Assembly: GCA_032717465.1 (NCBI GenBank)
Contig: CM064666.1
Span: 6,067,028 to 6,131,027 of the forward strand
From: Coenobita brevimanus
Taxonomy: Eukaryota > Arthropoda > Malacostraca > Decapoda > Coenobitidae
Direction: 5' to 3'
DNA: 64,000 nucleotides
In this document: positions 21,653 to 33,329 of the stretch, piece after piece
How positions within the stretch are numbered: the first letter of the stretch is position 1
How the letters are laid out: each line of letters begins with the position of its first letter
Notes under the pieces: generated by a model
What the model was told of the DNA's origin: nothing
Databases searched by the model: none
What the model saw: only the letters and a program-made list of their open reading frames with translations
Program-made: the position numbers and the translations under genes

Positions 21653-22629
21653 TGGCGACCTCGCATGCACGAAGTTCTGGCTGGCACCTGAGTTTCTTAG
21701 CAAGGGCTTACCTTTGTAGTATGTGCTGACTGTCAAAAGGGTAATTGTGATTTAATAAAGTTTTAATTTTCACATTGAAATTATTGATGACCCATGTTTG
21801 AGTAATTTTTCAGGTACTGTTGGTGGCTGTAACAGCACTGCCATGGTTGATCTTTGTGAAGTTTGCTGTAGCTGCTTGAGCACTGCCACCTTCTTGTCTC
21901 TACCTTCGTCGTCAGCATCTCATTACTACTTTGTATTATACCATTTTACACACACATACAGTTACACGAAACTGTCACACTTACACCGTGTATTACATAC
22001 ACCATGCTACATAACAGTTGTGTTGTGTTAAGAGAAATTGAAGTGAACTTTCACTCAGTTTGACATCAGTAGATGATTTTTTCACTGTCATTACAAGATT
22101 TTTTTTCCCTTTAAGCTTGCAGTCATAAACGTAAAAATGAGGTTTTTACGCTCATTGATGACAGTGATTTTCCCATGTAGCATGGTAGTACACACACCAG
22201 TATGATTTGTGTGTGCCTGAGTTAAGATTATATTAGCTTTAGTTAAATTTTCCAGAGTAGAATTTCATTTTGATGGGGTGTAATATCACGAATTCACAAA
22301 ATCGTATTATTATGCGAGTCTATGAATGCTAGTGGAAATCTAAGTGAAACTCACTTGGCTGTCCTGCATCAGCACTCCAACTGGAATATTTATCGTTGTT
22401 TAAGGAGTGACTGTTTATATGCACATACATCAGTGTATCACTGAGCAAAATCAGTATAGAAAGACCTCATTGTAATGGACTAATTGGGGCCCAAGCCATT
22501 CCAAAAAAATGTGAAATTCCGATAAAAGCGACATCTGGACTTCCCCTTGCTAATCTGGACTTTCTCCGATATATCAGACATTAGTCCGGATTGCATGAAC
22601 GGTTTTCAAACTGTTTTGACTACTATGTG
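21653..22629. other. AT-rich spacer, no gene seen
   Basis: About 980 bp without a convincing frame. A 77-residue frame at 21798-22031 is Cys/Ser/His-rich and resembles nothing I know. No repeat partner was noticed. Confidence 0.4.
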
Positions 22630-22633
22630 TTAA

Positions 22634-23406
22634 ATTCACAACATCCCATCCCAACCACTTTTCCACCAATGACTCCCCTCAATCCCGACCATTTCTGGAA
22701 ATAAAAATTTTTGGCTCAAACCTCCGCTTTTGGTGAGAAACATCGAAAATTCCTAGAGAAATCGCTCAACTGAGGTTTAAAATACTTGATACAGGTAGCA
22801 GTACCTCCTCACCTTACTGGGTTTTCTATCAAGCTGGCTCCAAAGAAAACGAGTTCTGTGGGAGGGTAACTATTCCACACCACTCATAAACGGTATTTAT
22901 TTATTTATTTGGTACGAATTTATATGTAGTACGAGAGTATACTGGTTTTCACACAGTAATATAGGCGATATAAGCATTGTTTTACTCACCAAACACATCA
23001 ACATACCTGACCTTTTTTGGCGACATTACCTGATCATCATTTCTGACTGTTTCTTCCTCTAATGCTATGTAAAGTTTGTCCTCCACATTGTCATCGATTG
23101 GGGAATCACTCTGGCCCTGAATTTCGTACCGTGGCACGACATGTCTTTACTGGCCAGGTCACTGGTAACAGGTGAATTGCCTAGACAATGGCATGTGGGT
23201 GGGGGAGGTCATGCTGGGTAAGGCATTGTCCCTGCCTGGCATATTGTAGAGGAAGGTGTCCCGTGTAAACGTACCAAAAATCACTTGCGAAAATTGAAAA
23301 TTGTGCAAATTAGGGACCTTGCAATTGATTCGCGTTTATATACGTTAACGGGATTGGCAGTGACAAAACGTGTGGATGTTTATTCACGTCAACGGGACAG
23401 GGCGGG
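22634..23406 (+). mobile_element. TTAA-flanked piggyBac-like element, intact-length copy
   Basis: 773 bp between TTAA at 22630-22633 and 23407-23410. The right end, inverted, begins CCCGCCCTGTCCCG; the left end has drifted (ATTCACAACATCCC). It aligns along its length with 15579-16337 and with the inverse of the split element at 15551-17075. On the minus strand it keeps the acidic peptide frame (SPIDDNVEDKLYIALEEETV). It serves as the uninterrupted reference showing that the element at 15551-17075 was split at a TTAA-like site. Confidence 0.82.
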
Positions 23407-23458
23407 TTAATCAAATGGTACAATATATGTAATAATACTGTACTGGACACTGGTAAAC

Positions 23459-23806
23459 ATGTCTTTCATTTACCTTATTTTGGTGAACACAGCTGAAGTG
23501 GTCAGGCAGTCCGAACTGCTTCTGGCTATATCAGACTTTTTCAAATATATAGGCAGAGGAAAAATTGAGACCGTTAAAGGCAGAGAAAAAATTGAGACTG
23601 TTGTTAATTATTCAAGCGGTTTTAATAACCCAGAAATGGCGTTCTCTTTAATAATTCTTGTTATTGATAAATTAAATGCTACTGCATTTAACCCCGGTGG
23701 ACAACTATACATTGTAAATACATGTAATTATGTGGTATTTTCCACTGACCTAAAGTACGTCTGCAAGTTAGGTGACGTGGCAAGCAGGGAAAGATTCTCC
23801 TGTTAA
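23459..23806 (+). CDS. Unrecognised 115-residue open frame, weakly supported
   Basis: It begins with a hydrophobic MSFIYLILVNTA and contains a short internal duplication (GRGKIETVKGREKIETV). No family is recognised. It lies between two transposons, and a TTAACCCC at 23688 inside it could even be a transposon end. I consider a real gene unlikely. Confidence 0.15.
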   Translation: MSFIYLILVNTAEVVRQSELLLAISDFFKYIGRGKIETVKGREKIETVVNYSSGFNNPEMAFSLIILVIDKLNATAFNPGGQLYIVNTCNYVVFSTDLKYVCKLGDVASRERFSC

Positions 23807-24873
23807 AGCAGATGTGGAATTAAGATATTTACATAGTTAAAGGAAATATTTGGTCTAACTTTAGTTTAAGTAAAACTAAGATTAATTTGTTAGATTTGCC
23901 CTGTACATATCATGATGTAATTTAACTGTATTTAGTACTGTAATTAAATAAGTGTTGGCAACCCACAATTCGATGAAGAGTTGGGGCTTGCCACGTTCAC
24001 TCACTCTGCTCCTAGATCTCGTGGAGTTAGCACTTTGTTCCTAGTCATCCTCAAGCTAGGTTGTACATAAGCACCATAAGGACGCTTGCTTGCTCAGGCA
24101 ACTTCACCAAGCAGCCTCATCGTCATCGGTTAACGATCACTCCCTCTTCACTAGCTAAGTAACCTTTACGAATTGGCCAATTCAAGGGGGATTAGCTATG
24201 AGATAGAAGATAGTTATTGTAGGTGAGTTAAGTTTAATTTACGTTTCGCCTAACTCTATGAGACTTGTTTAATTTACTTAGACAACTTTAGGGAAGAGTA
24301 ACGACCTACGAGTTGTTTACCAGAAAATTCTTGCATAGCGGTGTCCCGGCAGGGATACCGACTTGGATACATTAAACATTTTTCACATTTTGGTGCCCAG
24401 AAAGAGGGCCCCGATTTGTTTACTAGAACTATTAAACATTTTTCACATGATGAGTTGCACGTGGTTTGTGCACTGTCACAGCTTGTACGCTCAGGCCTGT
24501 AGGCTGAATATGTTCGTCTTTCATAACTTTTCCCCATTTATTTTCACACATATGTTACTTTGCTTTAGAAAAGTATGCATAGGAAATCATCAGCTTGATC
24601 AAGCTTTTTTCAGATTTTTAATGCGACCTATATTTTACGAGTAAAATGACTGAGAGAACAGCAATGAAATGCACCACTTTTTCCCTATGAAAAATATATA
24701 GTAAACACACAATTTATATCTTACAATACAATAGTATAAAAACTAGACAAACAAGCTGGTTACTCACGTCCACTAGCAATGTTGTAGTGTTTCTTGAGAG
24801 GAGATCGAGTTGCAGAGAGAAGGACAGGTACAATCACAGCTTGAGTGTGAATGTGAGTATTTGTGATGTGTGA

Positions 24874-24900
<27 letters not shown>
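23807..24900. other. Non-coding stretch with a possible LTR end
   Basis: No convincing frame. Near 24386-24410 the string TTTTGGTGCCCAGAAAGAGG resembles the LTR end plus primer site of BEL/Pao-type elements, and the preceding 350 bp has LTR-like composition, but no partner repeat is present in the window. Confidence 0.3.

Positions 24901-24908
<8 letters not shown>
24874..24908. repeat. (GT)n microsatellite
   Basis: A GT run with one interruption, just downstream of the piggyBac transposase end. Confidence 0.9.
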
Positions 24909-24915
<7 letters not shown>

Positions 24916-24921
24916 TATGAT

Positions 24922-27679
24922 TTACTGCTGTATGCTATCATCAGTATGATACTGATGAAAGCACACTCCTGTGCAGAGTGGCGCATCACAAACAGGACAT
25001 ATATAGCTGGTGTTCTTCCTCCTTTCTTGAAATAGAACAACACAACATACACTGCAGCCTTTTCCTGTCGAGGATTCTCTCCAGGGTGTGGTGCAGATTG
25101 GAGTCCAAGCGTGTTCTATCGTTGATATATCGACGGCGCTTGGACGGCAGTGCTCCTCCATCTCCTTGCCTCCTTACTCCTGCTGGAGGTGCTGTGGCAG
25201 CAGCTGGCCAAGTAACTCCTGATGGGCCAGCTACTGCGGAAGGTGGAGGAGCAGTTGTGGCAGTAACTGGTGGAGTTACTCTTGACGGACCAGCTATTGA
25301 AGGAGGTGGAGCGATTGTTGCAGGAGGTGGAGTGGAGGCTGCAGTTACTGTAGGTACAGGTGGTTGTCGGCACAAGGGAAGGTCTGGGGCATGGTGAAGG
25401 GCATGACCCAATGCCAGCCACTCCTCCTCCCAAAATGTCAGGAGTTTGTGACATACTGTATGTGCTCTTGGAAATCCAGGAGACTCATAGGTATCTGGAT
25501 GTTCATCTTGTAGATGGTGTAGGCATTGAATAGGGCCATGTGAATGAAATAAAAGGTAATTTTCTTTGTCCATTTGACCGTCCTCCTTTAGGCAGGGTAG
25601 TGTTGGATCATCTGATTGAAATGATCCACCCCGCCCATGTGCCTATTATAGTCCTCTACCATGACGGGCTTGTTCACTGTTTCTGAATGTGGTAGAATCT
25701 GCTGTCTGGACTCTTGACCTTCCCATGCACCTGCTTAGGGATGGTGGTGTTGCTATGGAAGGTGGACACCATACTTATGATATGTTTGTCCTTCCACAAC
25801 AGCACCATTACAGTGCCCTTGTGTCTAGCTTCCACTCCATCATCAGGAAGGCATTTAGCACTGCTGATGTCCCGCAGCTCCCGCGGTGCTTCCCTTGCCA
25901 GTCGTACTGAGCCACACATATACACACCCTCTGCAAAGATGAGTTCGCACAGTGATAAAGAGTTGTAATAATTGTCCATATGCAACTTGTATCCTTTGCC
26001 CTTCAAAGATTCAGTGAGGCCCCACACTGTGTTTTCTAGAGACTTCTTCTCCCCCGTGTATACTTCAAAATTTCAATTGTAACCACTCCTTGCCTCAGCC
26101 ACGATGTGTAGTTTGATGGCATACTTTTGGGGCTTCATAGGGTTATATACACGGAAAGAGAGCTGCCCCTTTCAACCCAGTTATTCCTCATCCAGGCTAA
26201 GATGTTCACCCCGGATGTAAACCTCCTTGAACCTCTGAAGGAGATAATGCATCCCTGTGAGAATCCTTATCAGCCGGTCCTGATTGCCCTCGGGTATGGC
26301 GAGACTATTGAAAGCATGAAAGTGCTTCAGGATGGCCCTGAAGGGCTTTCCGTTCATAGCTCGCCGAAATATGGGGTAATCGTGAACCTCTGATGAATGC
26401 CAATACTGTCTTATGGTTGGCAGTTCGCAAACCCCTATAAGAGAGTACAATCCAAGGAACTGAGCCATTTTCTTTTCATTGCAGAGGTACCAAACATCTA
26501 GTGTGGGCCCCAGAAACGTGGCATATTTGTTTGTCTCAACCGCCAGGTAGGTGAGTAACTCCCTGGTAAAAAAATGTTGGAAGTATTGGAGTGGCGTGGT
26601 TGGTGTTGCCACTCTCAAACGTGGGGTTTCAATGAAGAGGCAAGTACTGGGTGTAAATGATCCATAACTCCAAGCTTCCTGCTGACAGCCACCATCTGGG
26701 GAAATGCTTGGCTGTGTACGTGTGTGACCACACAACCACGAGACAAATGACTACCTCTCAGCCGCCCACCACTACCTCGCCTAGGCCCATGCCACCCACG
26801 TCTTGGTGGTGGGGAGGGAGATGGTGATGATGACTGTGTTGATGATAGCTGGGTGGATGAAGGTTCAGGTGATCCTGGTGATGGAGATGGTTGTGGTGAT
26901 GGTTGTGATGAAGATGATTGTAATGAAGATGGTTGTGGTGGTGATGGTTGTGATGAAGATGGTTGTGGTGCTGCTGCTGTTGATGATGATGATGCTTGCT
27001 TATACTCGGGGGGAATGAAGTCTGAAGGGGACAGTGACCTTCCACATTTGGCTGGGGAAGATGATATGGAAATATCTTGGGTGGGTGGTGAGATATGGAC
27101 AGGTTGAAGTGTGGTGAGACTGTAGGGTGACTGTGGGGGGGAAAGAGGTCAGTGTTTGCAGTGGGGGGGTGGATGATAAGTGACGATAATGCGGCTTAGT
27201 CTCCAGGGTCGGGATGCTTTCAGAGTGACAGGCCTGACACCAGTGGTGGCAAGAGTGGTGGCAGCAAAGGCAGTGGTGTCGGAGGGGATAGGAATGATGG
27301 CAGGGATGGTGGTGGTCTCTGGGAAAGTGACAGATGTCGTCTGAGTGACGGCAGTAGGAGTGGTAGTAGCACCAGTCGTGGCAGTGGTGAAAGGATTGGC
27401 AGTGGCAGTGGTGAAAGGACTAGTGGTGGCAGTGGTGGAAGGAATTGTGGTACCGATGGTGCTACTACTGATTTCTATAGTGGTTATCGCAGTAGCCTTG
27501 ACTGCGGGTTTTCCCTTATCACCCATAGGATCAGATTTTACCCTTGCTTTCCTGCTCCTCACTTTGTTCTCAGCATGTTCACTTTTCTTTTTGCTTTCAC
27601 TCTCACTGGTTTCTTCACTCTCACTTCCACTGAATAAGCATTTCATATATTCAGACTCCAAAAGGTCCTTGTGACACAT
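24922..27679 (-). pseudogene. Dead piggyBac-type transposase (DDE_Tnp_1_7)
   Basis: Read on the minus strand: 27679-27149 gives an acidic Ser/Glu N terminus with a Thr/Ala-rich repeat region. 27045-26758 is His/Asn/Gln-rich low-complexity sequence. 26735-26181 is the first catalytic half, with TPLQYFQHFFTRELL, LPTIRQYW, and LSLDEE at its end. 26027-25674 contains LHMDNYYNSLSLCELIF. Another frame has MGGVDHFNQ near 25630. These supply the three conserved Asp of piggyBac transposases. The C-terminal Cys-rich finger is visible (CMLCC near 25040, then CDAPLCTGVCFHQYH at 24975-24930). Stops interrupt just after LSLDEE and again near 26070, and the frame shifts at least twice. It is a candidate relative of the source for the TTAA elements here, but it is not active. 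Confidence 0.85.
26807..27000. repeat. GATGGTTGTG-type minisatellite in the transposase 5' coding part
   Basis: Repeated GATGGTTGTGGTGATGGTTG words. On the minus strand they encode His/Asn runs, on the plus strand Asp/Gly/Cys or Met/Val runs. It is a simple-sequence expansion, not conserved coding. Confidence 0.8.
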
Positions 27680-28108
27680 TTTTCTGGTTTGGACAGCCAG
27701 GGAACGGTAAAGTCAGTTTGAAATTTTCAAATCTGGCTTTCTCTAAAAATATATAAGAAACACTTATAAACATTCTTCACAAGCACACTGCACTATATAC
27801 AACACAATATCACTATACACATGTAAGGTATGGACAATGTAGTAGCAGCCAAATGCAGGTTTAAATGCCCGGCCGTGTGCTTACATTGCCTCCCAGCCTG
27901 CCTGACAGGACAATACTGAGCTAAATATGGGCTGCTTGCCCTTCCGATAAGTGCCTGGCTGTTGCCATAGATTTACCCTACACCTGGCAACCCTTAGCTT
28001 TGACTCAACCAAATTTGACACAAAAAAAGTTTCTACGACCATTTACAGAGAAGTAGCATCATGCTGCATCGTCGGTTACTCTTCGCATTACAAGGATTAT
28101 GACTCACA

Positions 28109-28135
28109 GTGGATCATCTTGTGCGAGTGGGTTAA
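28109..28135 (-). other. Candidate terminal end of the piggyBac element
   Basis: On the minus strand TTAA at 28132-28135 is followed by CCCACTCGCACAAGATG, upstream of the transposase start and in the right orientation for an element end. The opposite end is not clear. TTAACCCCGGTGGACAAC at 23688 matches only about 8 of 15 positions. Confidence 0.35.
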
Positions 28136-28163
28136 TTCTCCCCATTCACTTCTAAAACCGAAC

Positions 28164-28165
<2 letters not shown>

Positions 28166-28198
<33 letters not shown>
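28166..28198. repeat. (GA)n microsatellite
   Basis: A pure GA run between the candidate piggyBac end and the next TTAA element. Confidence 0.95.
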
Positions 28199-28203
<5 letters not shown>

Positions 28204-28524
28204 TACCTGGTGTGGGATGCCCGAAGTCAACCAGCTAAAAAAATATTCTTATTTGTTTGCATTCACTTGTTTATCTTTATAGCAGTGTTTTTTGTGACAC
28301 GTACACAATATAATTTTTATGTGTATTTTATTAATCTGGAGGCTTTAAACACAATGTTCACACAGTAGATCTATTATCACTGCAAGACAGAGACTACATT
28401 GGTGGTGCAGCATGGAGTAGGCGGCTGCAAGTTAAAATTGAGTGACACCCTTCTATCTGAGTGGCTTAGAGGCAAAGCAGATAGTAGGTCAGTCCCTAAG
28501 ATGAACTTGTATATATGAAATTAA

Positions 28525-29301
28525 CTCGCCCTGTACCCACTAATTTATTACAAAACCCACCCCTAAAACCCGACAAATTTTCATCTTTTTTTTTTTTGGC
28601 TCAAACCTCCGCGTTTGGTGAGAAACAATGGAAAATCACCAAGAAAGGGCTCACCTGAGGTTAGAAATGGTCTAGACAGGTAACCCTCTGAACACCTGAC
28701 AGTGCTCTCTGTAGCTGTGCTACTACTGTCGCTTTTTCTATGGTAGGGGTACCTATTGCAAACCACTCAAAATATGTAGATATTTATTAATTTGGTACAA
28801 TTTTACATGTAGTACAAGAACATACTGGTTTTCACACAAAAATATAGGCGATAAAAGCGTTGTTTCATTCACGAACACATGAAAATTGCCGAATTCTTGC
28901 ACAAATGACTCACTATCACAATTGTTTCAACTTACATTCTATTTTTCAACTTACATTATACTTTTCCACTAACATTATGCCAGTTTCCACTTTAAATATC
29001 TTACTACATATTTACAGGCCTTACTATTATAGTGTCATATTATCACATATTTGCAGGACTTACTATTATAGTGAGCCTAGTATTATCTCAAGCACACACA
29101 GTATCAGTATGGTACCAAAGTGTACTAAGGTTTGGTAGAGGAAGGCATCCAGTGTATACGTACCAAAAATCACATGCAAAACTTGAAAAATGTGCAAACG
29201 ACGGACATTGCAATTCTAAACGTAGCCTACATCGTACATCGTCAGGACTGAGCATGAAAAAAAGTTGCGACGGGCATCGTACGTCGTGGGTACAGGGAAG
29301 G
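28525..29301 (+). mobile_element. TTAA-flanked element ending 25 bp before a P450 exon
   Basis: 777 bp between TTAA at 28521-28524 and 29302-29305, with inverted ends CTCGCCCTGTACCCAC and CCTTCCCTGTACCCAC. Its left half shares GGCTCAAACCTCCGC and GGTGAGAAAC with the copies at 15.6-17.1 and 22.6 kb. The right half is diverged. Only 21 bases separate the target duplication from the first base of the exon. Confidence 0.88.
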
Positions 29302-29326
29302 TTAATATCTGCACTGTTCTCCACAG

Positions 29327-29471
29327 GGCACTCTGGTTGGGGCCTACCTAGAGAGCTGCCACTACAACAAGAAGTACTTCGAGAAGCCCTATGACTTTTA
29401 CCCTAAGCACTTCCTTGACGACAATGGCAGGTTCATTTCCAAGAAGGAAGGATACTTGCCCTTCTCTGTGG
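29327..29471 (+). CDS. Cytochrome P450 internal exon (CYP2-clade-like)
   Basis: 145 bp bounded by an acceptor TTCTCCACAG and a donor G/GTAAGT. The only open frame encodes GTLVGAYLESCHYNKKYFEK followed by PYDFYPKHFLDDNGRF and ends in LPFSVG. This is the stretch of class II P450 monooxygenases between the K helix and the heme loop (Pro-x-x-Phe-x-Pro-x-x-Phe-Leu, then PFSxG). The enzyme would be ER-bound and oxidise small lipophilic substrates. The exon ends in phase 1 within the codon for the Gly of FxxG, the position of the last intron in CYP2-type genes. The next exons matching this phase are at 39652 and 39784. No upstream exons were found, so the 5' part lies outside the window or was missed. 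Confidence 0.9.
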
Positions 29472-30604
29472 GTAAGTGACAACTCTGTGGGTGTAATATT
29501 TGTTTGTTCAGATTACCATTCTTTCACCTTAACTTGGCCCTTTTCATCTTTTTGTAGCTAATTTCATGAAGCTCAGCAGCACAAAAAGACACTGATATGG
29601 ATGTACTTCCTTTCTATAGCATTCTTCGCAACTAGCATCATATTCTTGTGCTTATCTGTTGCTATAACTCAGCACTCATCATGGAAACATGATAATTTTA
29701 TGCCAGGTTAGAGAAAAAGGAAAATAGTTATTTGTGATAGGTGGTCCATATATTACGTCAACTTCCTCTCTGCAGGATAATATATCACGCGTTGCGAAGA
29801 TGGCTCAGTCAGTGTTGTCAATGATATATCCTTCACCATGAACCCATTTTCTTGTCCCACTGTCACGCTCACACCCATACCAGAAGACTGGGCCATCCTC
29901 ACAACACATAAGATATCCATCACATGAAGTTCCGCTGGGGTGTTATTAATGAATCACTCTTCCATCCTGTATTCCATATTATACCTTGTACTTACTTATT
30001 TCTTCTAGTATAGACACAGTATACGTAAAAGATTAAGAAACATACTGCCTAGGAAACATTCTTAAGCATTTTCCTTAGTGTTTTATTCTGTATTTTATAC
30101 TTAAAAATTCGCTTCTGCAGTATGTTATTTCTGCTTAAGATTTTTGACCAGTTGAGGAACTTCTCTCTCTCTCTCTCTCTCTCTACCATACAATAAGAGC
30201 GAACTCATATGCTACGGCCTCTTATATATATCTATTATGCTGTACTGTAGATATCCATTTACTTTTAGGACAGCTTTATATTCAGGTAAACCTGGGGAGC
30301 CAGGACCACACTACAGACGAATACAGTCCCAACAGTGAAAGGTCTAGGAAGTCAATTACAAGCCTCTGTCGACCTTAGAGGTAGGGTTATTAGTCTGGAG
30401 AGATTGCATACCATTACAGAATTATTTGAGTGGCTTTAGACACAAGGTATCACTGCCTTAGGCACTATAGATTCTACAAAAAATTATGGTTGCCATAACT
30501 GAATAGTAAAAATACCGGACGCCTCCGCTGAAACCCATTCTCTCCCCCCCCCGCCCCTCAACACACTTTGGGCTTTTGACGGGGCTTTTGACGTTATGAA
30601 ACCA

Positions 30605-30655
<51 letters not shown>

Positions 30656-30992
30656 GAGAGAGAGAGAGAGACCAGTACTACTGTACTGTATCACAATCTT
30701 TAATCTTCTTACAATATAATGGAAAACAGGCAAAGTACAGAATTGGTTAGATTATGACTGATAAATGCTAAAACTACATGCAGGATAAGATCTTAAGAAT
30801 AACAAATGCTACATTGTAACAACGAAAACTAAGCCAATAATTGTGTGCAATTACCGTTTATTTTATGGCTATAAGAGAACTATGGAAAAAAAAAAAAAAA
30901 AAAAAGCTCGTGGCTGAACAACAGGAAAAGGCAGGACACTTTAGCCGGCTGCTAGCACTAAACCAGCCAAGTTGGCAACACTTAGCAGCTGA
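29472..30992 (+). other. P450 intron, first part
   Basis: Intronic sequence with (CT)n at 30161-30184, (TA)n at 30607-30651 followed by a GA run, and a C-run at 30545-30553. No coding or transposon hallmark was recognised apart from the microsatellites. Confidence 0.6.
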
Positions 30993-31285
30993 GGGCGCAT
31001 CCACACGTGTGCTCGAACAAGTGCTGGCAACATGTATGCAACACAATAACGAACACGCTGCAAACATGTTGGGAACAGCAGCGTCCAGATCATGTTGGTA
31101 ACATCATGATGAAGCCTCAGCTGCATGGTATGGCTACTCATATCCCATCGCCCGTGCTGCCAGTGTTCGAAGCAGCACTGAAACATGTTTGCATACATTC
31201 GTCCAAATACTGCTGCATACATTTATCCAAACATGTTGCCAACCGTGTTGTCAACATATGTTCGAGGGCACGTGTGGACGTTCCC
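30993..31285. mobile_element. MITE with 3-bp target duplication (PIF/Harbinger-like)
   Basis: 293 bp flanked by TGA at 30990-30992 and 31286-31288. The inverted ends are GGGCGCATCCACACGTGTGC and GGGAACGTCCACACGTGCCC, continuing into CTCGAAC on both sides. A GGG start and 3-bp target duplication fit PIF/Harbinger-type MITEs. hAT (8 bp) is ruled out if the duplication is only 3 bp. It has no coding capacity. Confidence 0.75.
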
Positions 31286-31300
31286 TGACGAAAACAACTT

Positions 31301-31303
<3 letters not shown>

Positions 31304-31347
<44 letters not shown>
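31304..31347. repeat. (CT)n microsatellite
   Basis: A pure CT run just after the MITE. Confidence 0.95.
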
Positions 31348-31349
<2 letters not shown>

Positions 31350-31450
31350 ACTTTAATGGTATATTAAATTTTTCGAGAAAAAGTGATGGAAGCTGAGATT
31401 CCGGACTTTTGGAGAATTTTTTTTTATTCTTCCAGGACTAATATTTTGAG

Positions 31451-31462
31451 ACACACACACAC

Positions 31463-31508
<46 letters not shown>
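31451..31508. repeat. (CA)n microsatellite
   Basis: A CA run with one interruption in its first part. Confidence 0.95.
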
Positions 31509-31514
<6 letters not shown>

Positions 31515-32263
31515 GTTGCACAGCCGAGATCATGAACTGTCCAACAACGCTACGAGATGCTACGTCTTTCAATCCAATTATTTTCCAATTTTCATGTCAT
31601 GGGAATAGGCCAGTGACTAACCAGTGGGAAATGACTAAGAAACTGACATCGGAAGGACAGTTAACTGACAAATGTGTAGGTATTTAGGGGTTGACCGCCG
31701 TACTGAATTAATTTATTTTATTGATTATATTTTGGATATAACCATACATAATTGAATATTTTTTATTTCATTGCTCTGGATACTACTTGGGGCGTAGCAT
31801 GAGCAGACAGACTACCATGCTGGCTGAGTAATTCTATATAATTAAATATTTCTCTGTGCTCTTCAGTTTAAATTTACAGTGCTCAAATTTAGCTATACTT
31901 GCATAGTGTACTTGTGAGAACAACAGATTCGGCTTTCTCAAGGACCCACTTCAGATGTAAGGAGTGAGAAGCAGGTAAACCTTTATTATACAATTGAGGG
32001 GTGGGCAGAACAGGAGGTATGTAAGGCACAAAGCTATATATTGCAACTTATTATGTAATACGCCTGCCTCTTCAAGCATTTTTCTGCACTGCACCTACTG
32101 CCTTGTGCTTTATCTACCTCGTGTTCTCCCTACCCCTTTCTCACTTGCTGTCTATTTATATAATAAAAGTCTACCTGCTTCTCAAAGTTTAGGTACACCT
32201 GAAGTGGGTACATGAAAAGGTGGGATCTGTTGTGTTCGCACAAATAGATTATATTTCTCACAG

Positions 32264-32395
32264 CAACAGTCCTCACCACCACCACAGTCCTCACCACCAC
32301 CACAGTCCTCACACACCAGCACAGTCTTTGCTCACCAACACAGTCCTCACACACCAACACAGACCTCACACACCAACACAATCCTCACACCACAC
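32264..32395. repeat. ACAGTCCTCACCACC-type minisatellite
   Basis: About seven imperfect units of roughly 18-20 bp built on ACAGTCCTCACACACCAAC. The units abut without unique spacers, so this is a minisatellite and not a spaced array. Confidence 0.85.
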
Positions 32396-32816
32396 AAGTG
32401 TATAATTAATAAGCATAACCTCTTCCTTCTAGAAATTATTGTTATTATATAATGACATCTGAAAATAAATATAACCACTTTCTAAAGAGCAGAGGTTGAG
32501 GGAAGTGGTTGGTGGGATAGCCTACATGTCTTCGTAGGTCCCGTATCCTGGTAACATACTTTTTGAGTACGGCAGACACTCGCTTAGCCAAATATATTCA
32601 TTCAATAGCAACAAATATATGGTAGCATTATCATCATCGTCATCATGTAAGTCCATTTTTAGTCAACTGCAGGACTGGACTCTCCACTTAGGAAGGTTTT
32701 AGTCAGGCTGAGGACGGTCGGGGAAGACGTAGGAATGAAAAATATGGGGTGCATGTAATATACAGTAGTTAGAAGTGCCCTGTGCTTGCGTGTGCTGGCA
32801 GTCGGTATTTTGATGT

Positions 32817-32932
<116 letters not shown>

Positions 32933-33329
32933 TACGATATGTTCGGCGTCGCTTGCCTGCCAGACGCCAGTGCGCCGACGGGTTTGAATGCGTTCGTCTG
33001 CCTTCGTCATACCAGTAACATTACTCAAGATTTCTTTTACGATACTAGGGTCGTGAGTGTGGGAAATTGCTAAGGGATGCATCGAATAGGGTTAAGGCCT
33101 TTGTAAACTGCACATAATTGTTTGGTAGTAACAACACGAAAATTATCTGAAAACAAGAAAGAGCACTTCCTGGCAACACCTGCCCGTCCACCTGGTCTGC
33201 AGTCGGAACACCTGACTTTGAAATGATACTTTGAAGTTTGACATATTACCCTTAAAATCCAGTTACTTCATTCTTACCTAATACTTGATCCTTCCACCAA
33301 CATATATGATGAAAACTTACTGTATTTGC

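Noticed and set aside
24978..25397. 139-residue + strand frame rich in Gly/Ala/Val
   Set aside because: It is antisense to the C-terminal part of the piggyBac transposase and mirrors its repetitive Thr/Pro-rich linker.
30841..31288. Several Cys/His-containing short frames
   Set aside because: They lie on both strands of a PIF-like MITE with palindromic ends and show no conserved domain.
32264..32395. Regular repeats that could suggest a CRISPR-like array
   Set aside because: Units abut directly, vary in length and have no unique spacers, and the DNA is eukaryotic. It is a minisatellite.
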